The notes under the pieces were generated by a model that had not been told where the DNA came from, did no database searches, and was given only the letters and a program-made list of their open reading frames with translations. From an uncultured Desulfovibrio sp. (GTDB lineage: Bacteria; Desulfobacterota; Desulfovibrionia; Desulfovibrionales; Desulfovibrionaceae), in the NCBI GenBank assembly GCA_900550745.1, contig URTO01000123.1, positions 1 to 6,205 of the forward strand: a stretch of 6,205 nt of DNA, given 5' to 3'. Position numbers and translations under genes: made by a program. Positions within the stretch are counted from its first letter, which is position 1; every line of letters starts with the position of its first letter. Shown here piece after piece: positions 6,133 to 6,205 of this stretch.

Positions 6133-6205
6133 GGCTCTGTCATAGCACATGGTTGTTTTGTCTCGGCAATATGCTGAAAAATATATGCTTTTTCTCCAAT
6201 TTCCC
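6133..6205. mobile_element. Possible insertion-sequence end (speculative)
   Basis: The composition break coincides with GGCTCTGTCATAGCACATGG at 6133-6152. GGCTCT is a common start of terminal inverted repeats in several IS families, including ISL3-type elements, which make 8-bp AT-rich target duplications. The 8 bases just before it are TTTGAAAA (6125-6132). No transposase or second end is visible, so this rests on composition and a short resemblance only. Confidence 0.15.
6158..6187 (+). promoter_or_regulatory. Candidate promoter in the AT-rich flank
   Basis: TTGTCT (6158-6163) and TATATG (6182-6187) are separated by 18 bp and each match the sigma-70 consensus at four of six positions. It would drive a gene beyond the right edge. 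AT-rich DNA gives such matches easily, so confidence is low. Confidence 0.12.

Larger units (their letters stand above)
6101..6205. other. AT-rich 3' flank of the cluster, no gene recognised
   Basis: Base composition drops abruptly: bases 6133-6205 contain 29 G/C out of 73 (about 40%), far below the adjacent gene. No convincing terminator follows the ATPase stop; GAGC (6119-6122) and GCTC (6134-6137) can pair across a T/A-rich core but no T-run follows. Two short frames run off the edge, one from an ATG at 6149 and one from a TTG at 6126 with GGAGGGAG nearby. Both are too short to judge. Confidence 0.5.

Noticed and set aside
6149..6205. ATG frame running off the right edge (MVVLSRQYAEKYM...)
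   Set aside because: Only 19 codons, no good RBS and AT-rich context; cannot be distinguished from chance.

Overview
The window is GC-rich bacterial DNA. Its four complete genes all read on the + strand and are packed with G/C at third codon positions. Nothing in it fixes the species. Codon usage and the style of the non-coding sequence would suit a sulfate- or sulfite-reducing Desulfovibrionaceae bacterium (Bilophila-like), but this is a weak guess.

Layout. Bases 1-127 look like the 3' end of an upstream gene that changes frame near base 80. Bases 155-1318 encode a 12-helix major facilitator transporter of the YbjJ-like type. About 690 bp without a convincing gene follows (1319-2009). It holds a 60-bp imperfect duplication that includes the transporter stop codon, a degenerate motif recurring about every 60 bp, and a strong intrinsic terminator at 1749-1791. 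A tight three-gene cluster then begins: a SWIM zinc-finger protein (2010-3341), a HEAT-like DUF5691-type protein (3338-4996, ATGA overlap with the previous gene) and a MoxR-type AAA+ ATPase of the YehL kind (5006-6100, 9-bp gap). After the ATPase stop codon the sequence becomes AT-rich (about 40% GC over the last 73 bases) and no gene is recognisable before the window ends.

How the genes may work together. SWIM, DUF5691 and YehL-like MoxR genes recur together in many bacteria, usually with a large DUF5682 protein and a VWA-domain protein. MoxR ATPases generally act with VWA partners as chaperone-like remodelling machines, and SWIM domains are zinc-binding modules that bind DNA or protein. The biochemical role of this set is, as far as I know, not established. 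It is the best candidate here for a poorly described system. The usual VWA and DUF5682 partners are not next to the ATPase within this window; the AT-rich edge could mark an insertion or simply a non-coding gap. The transporter appears to be a separate transcription unit, isolated from the cluster by the gene-free stretch and the terminator.
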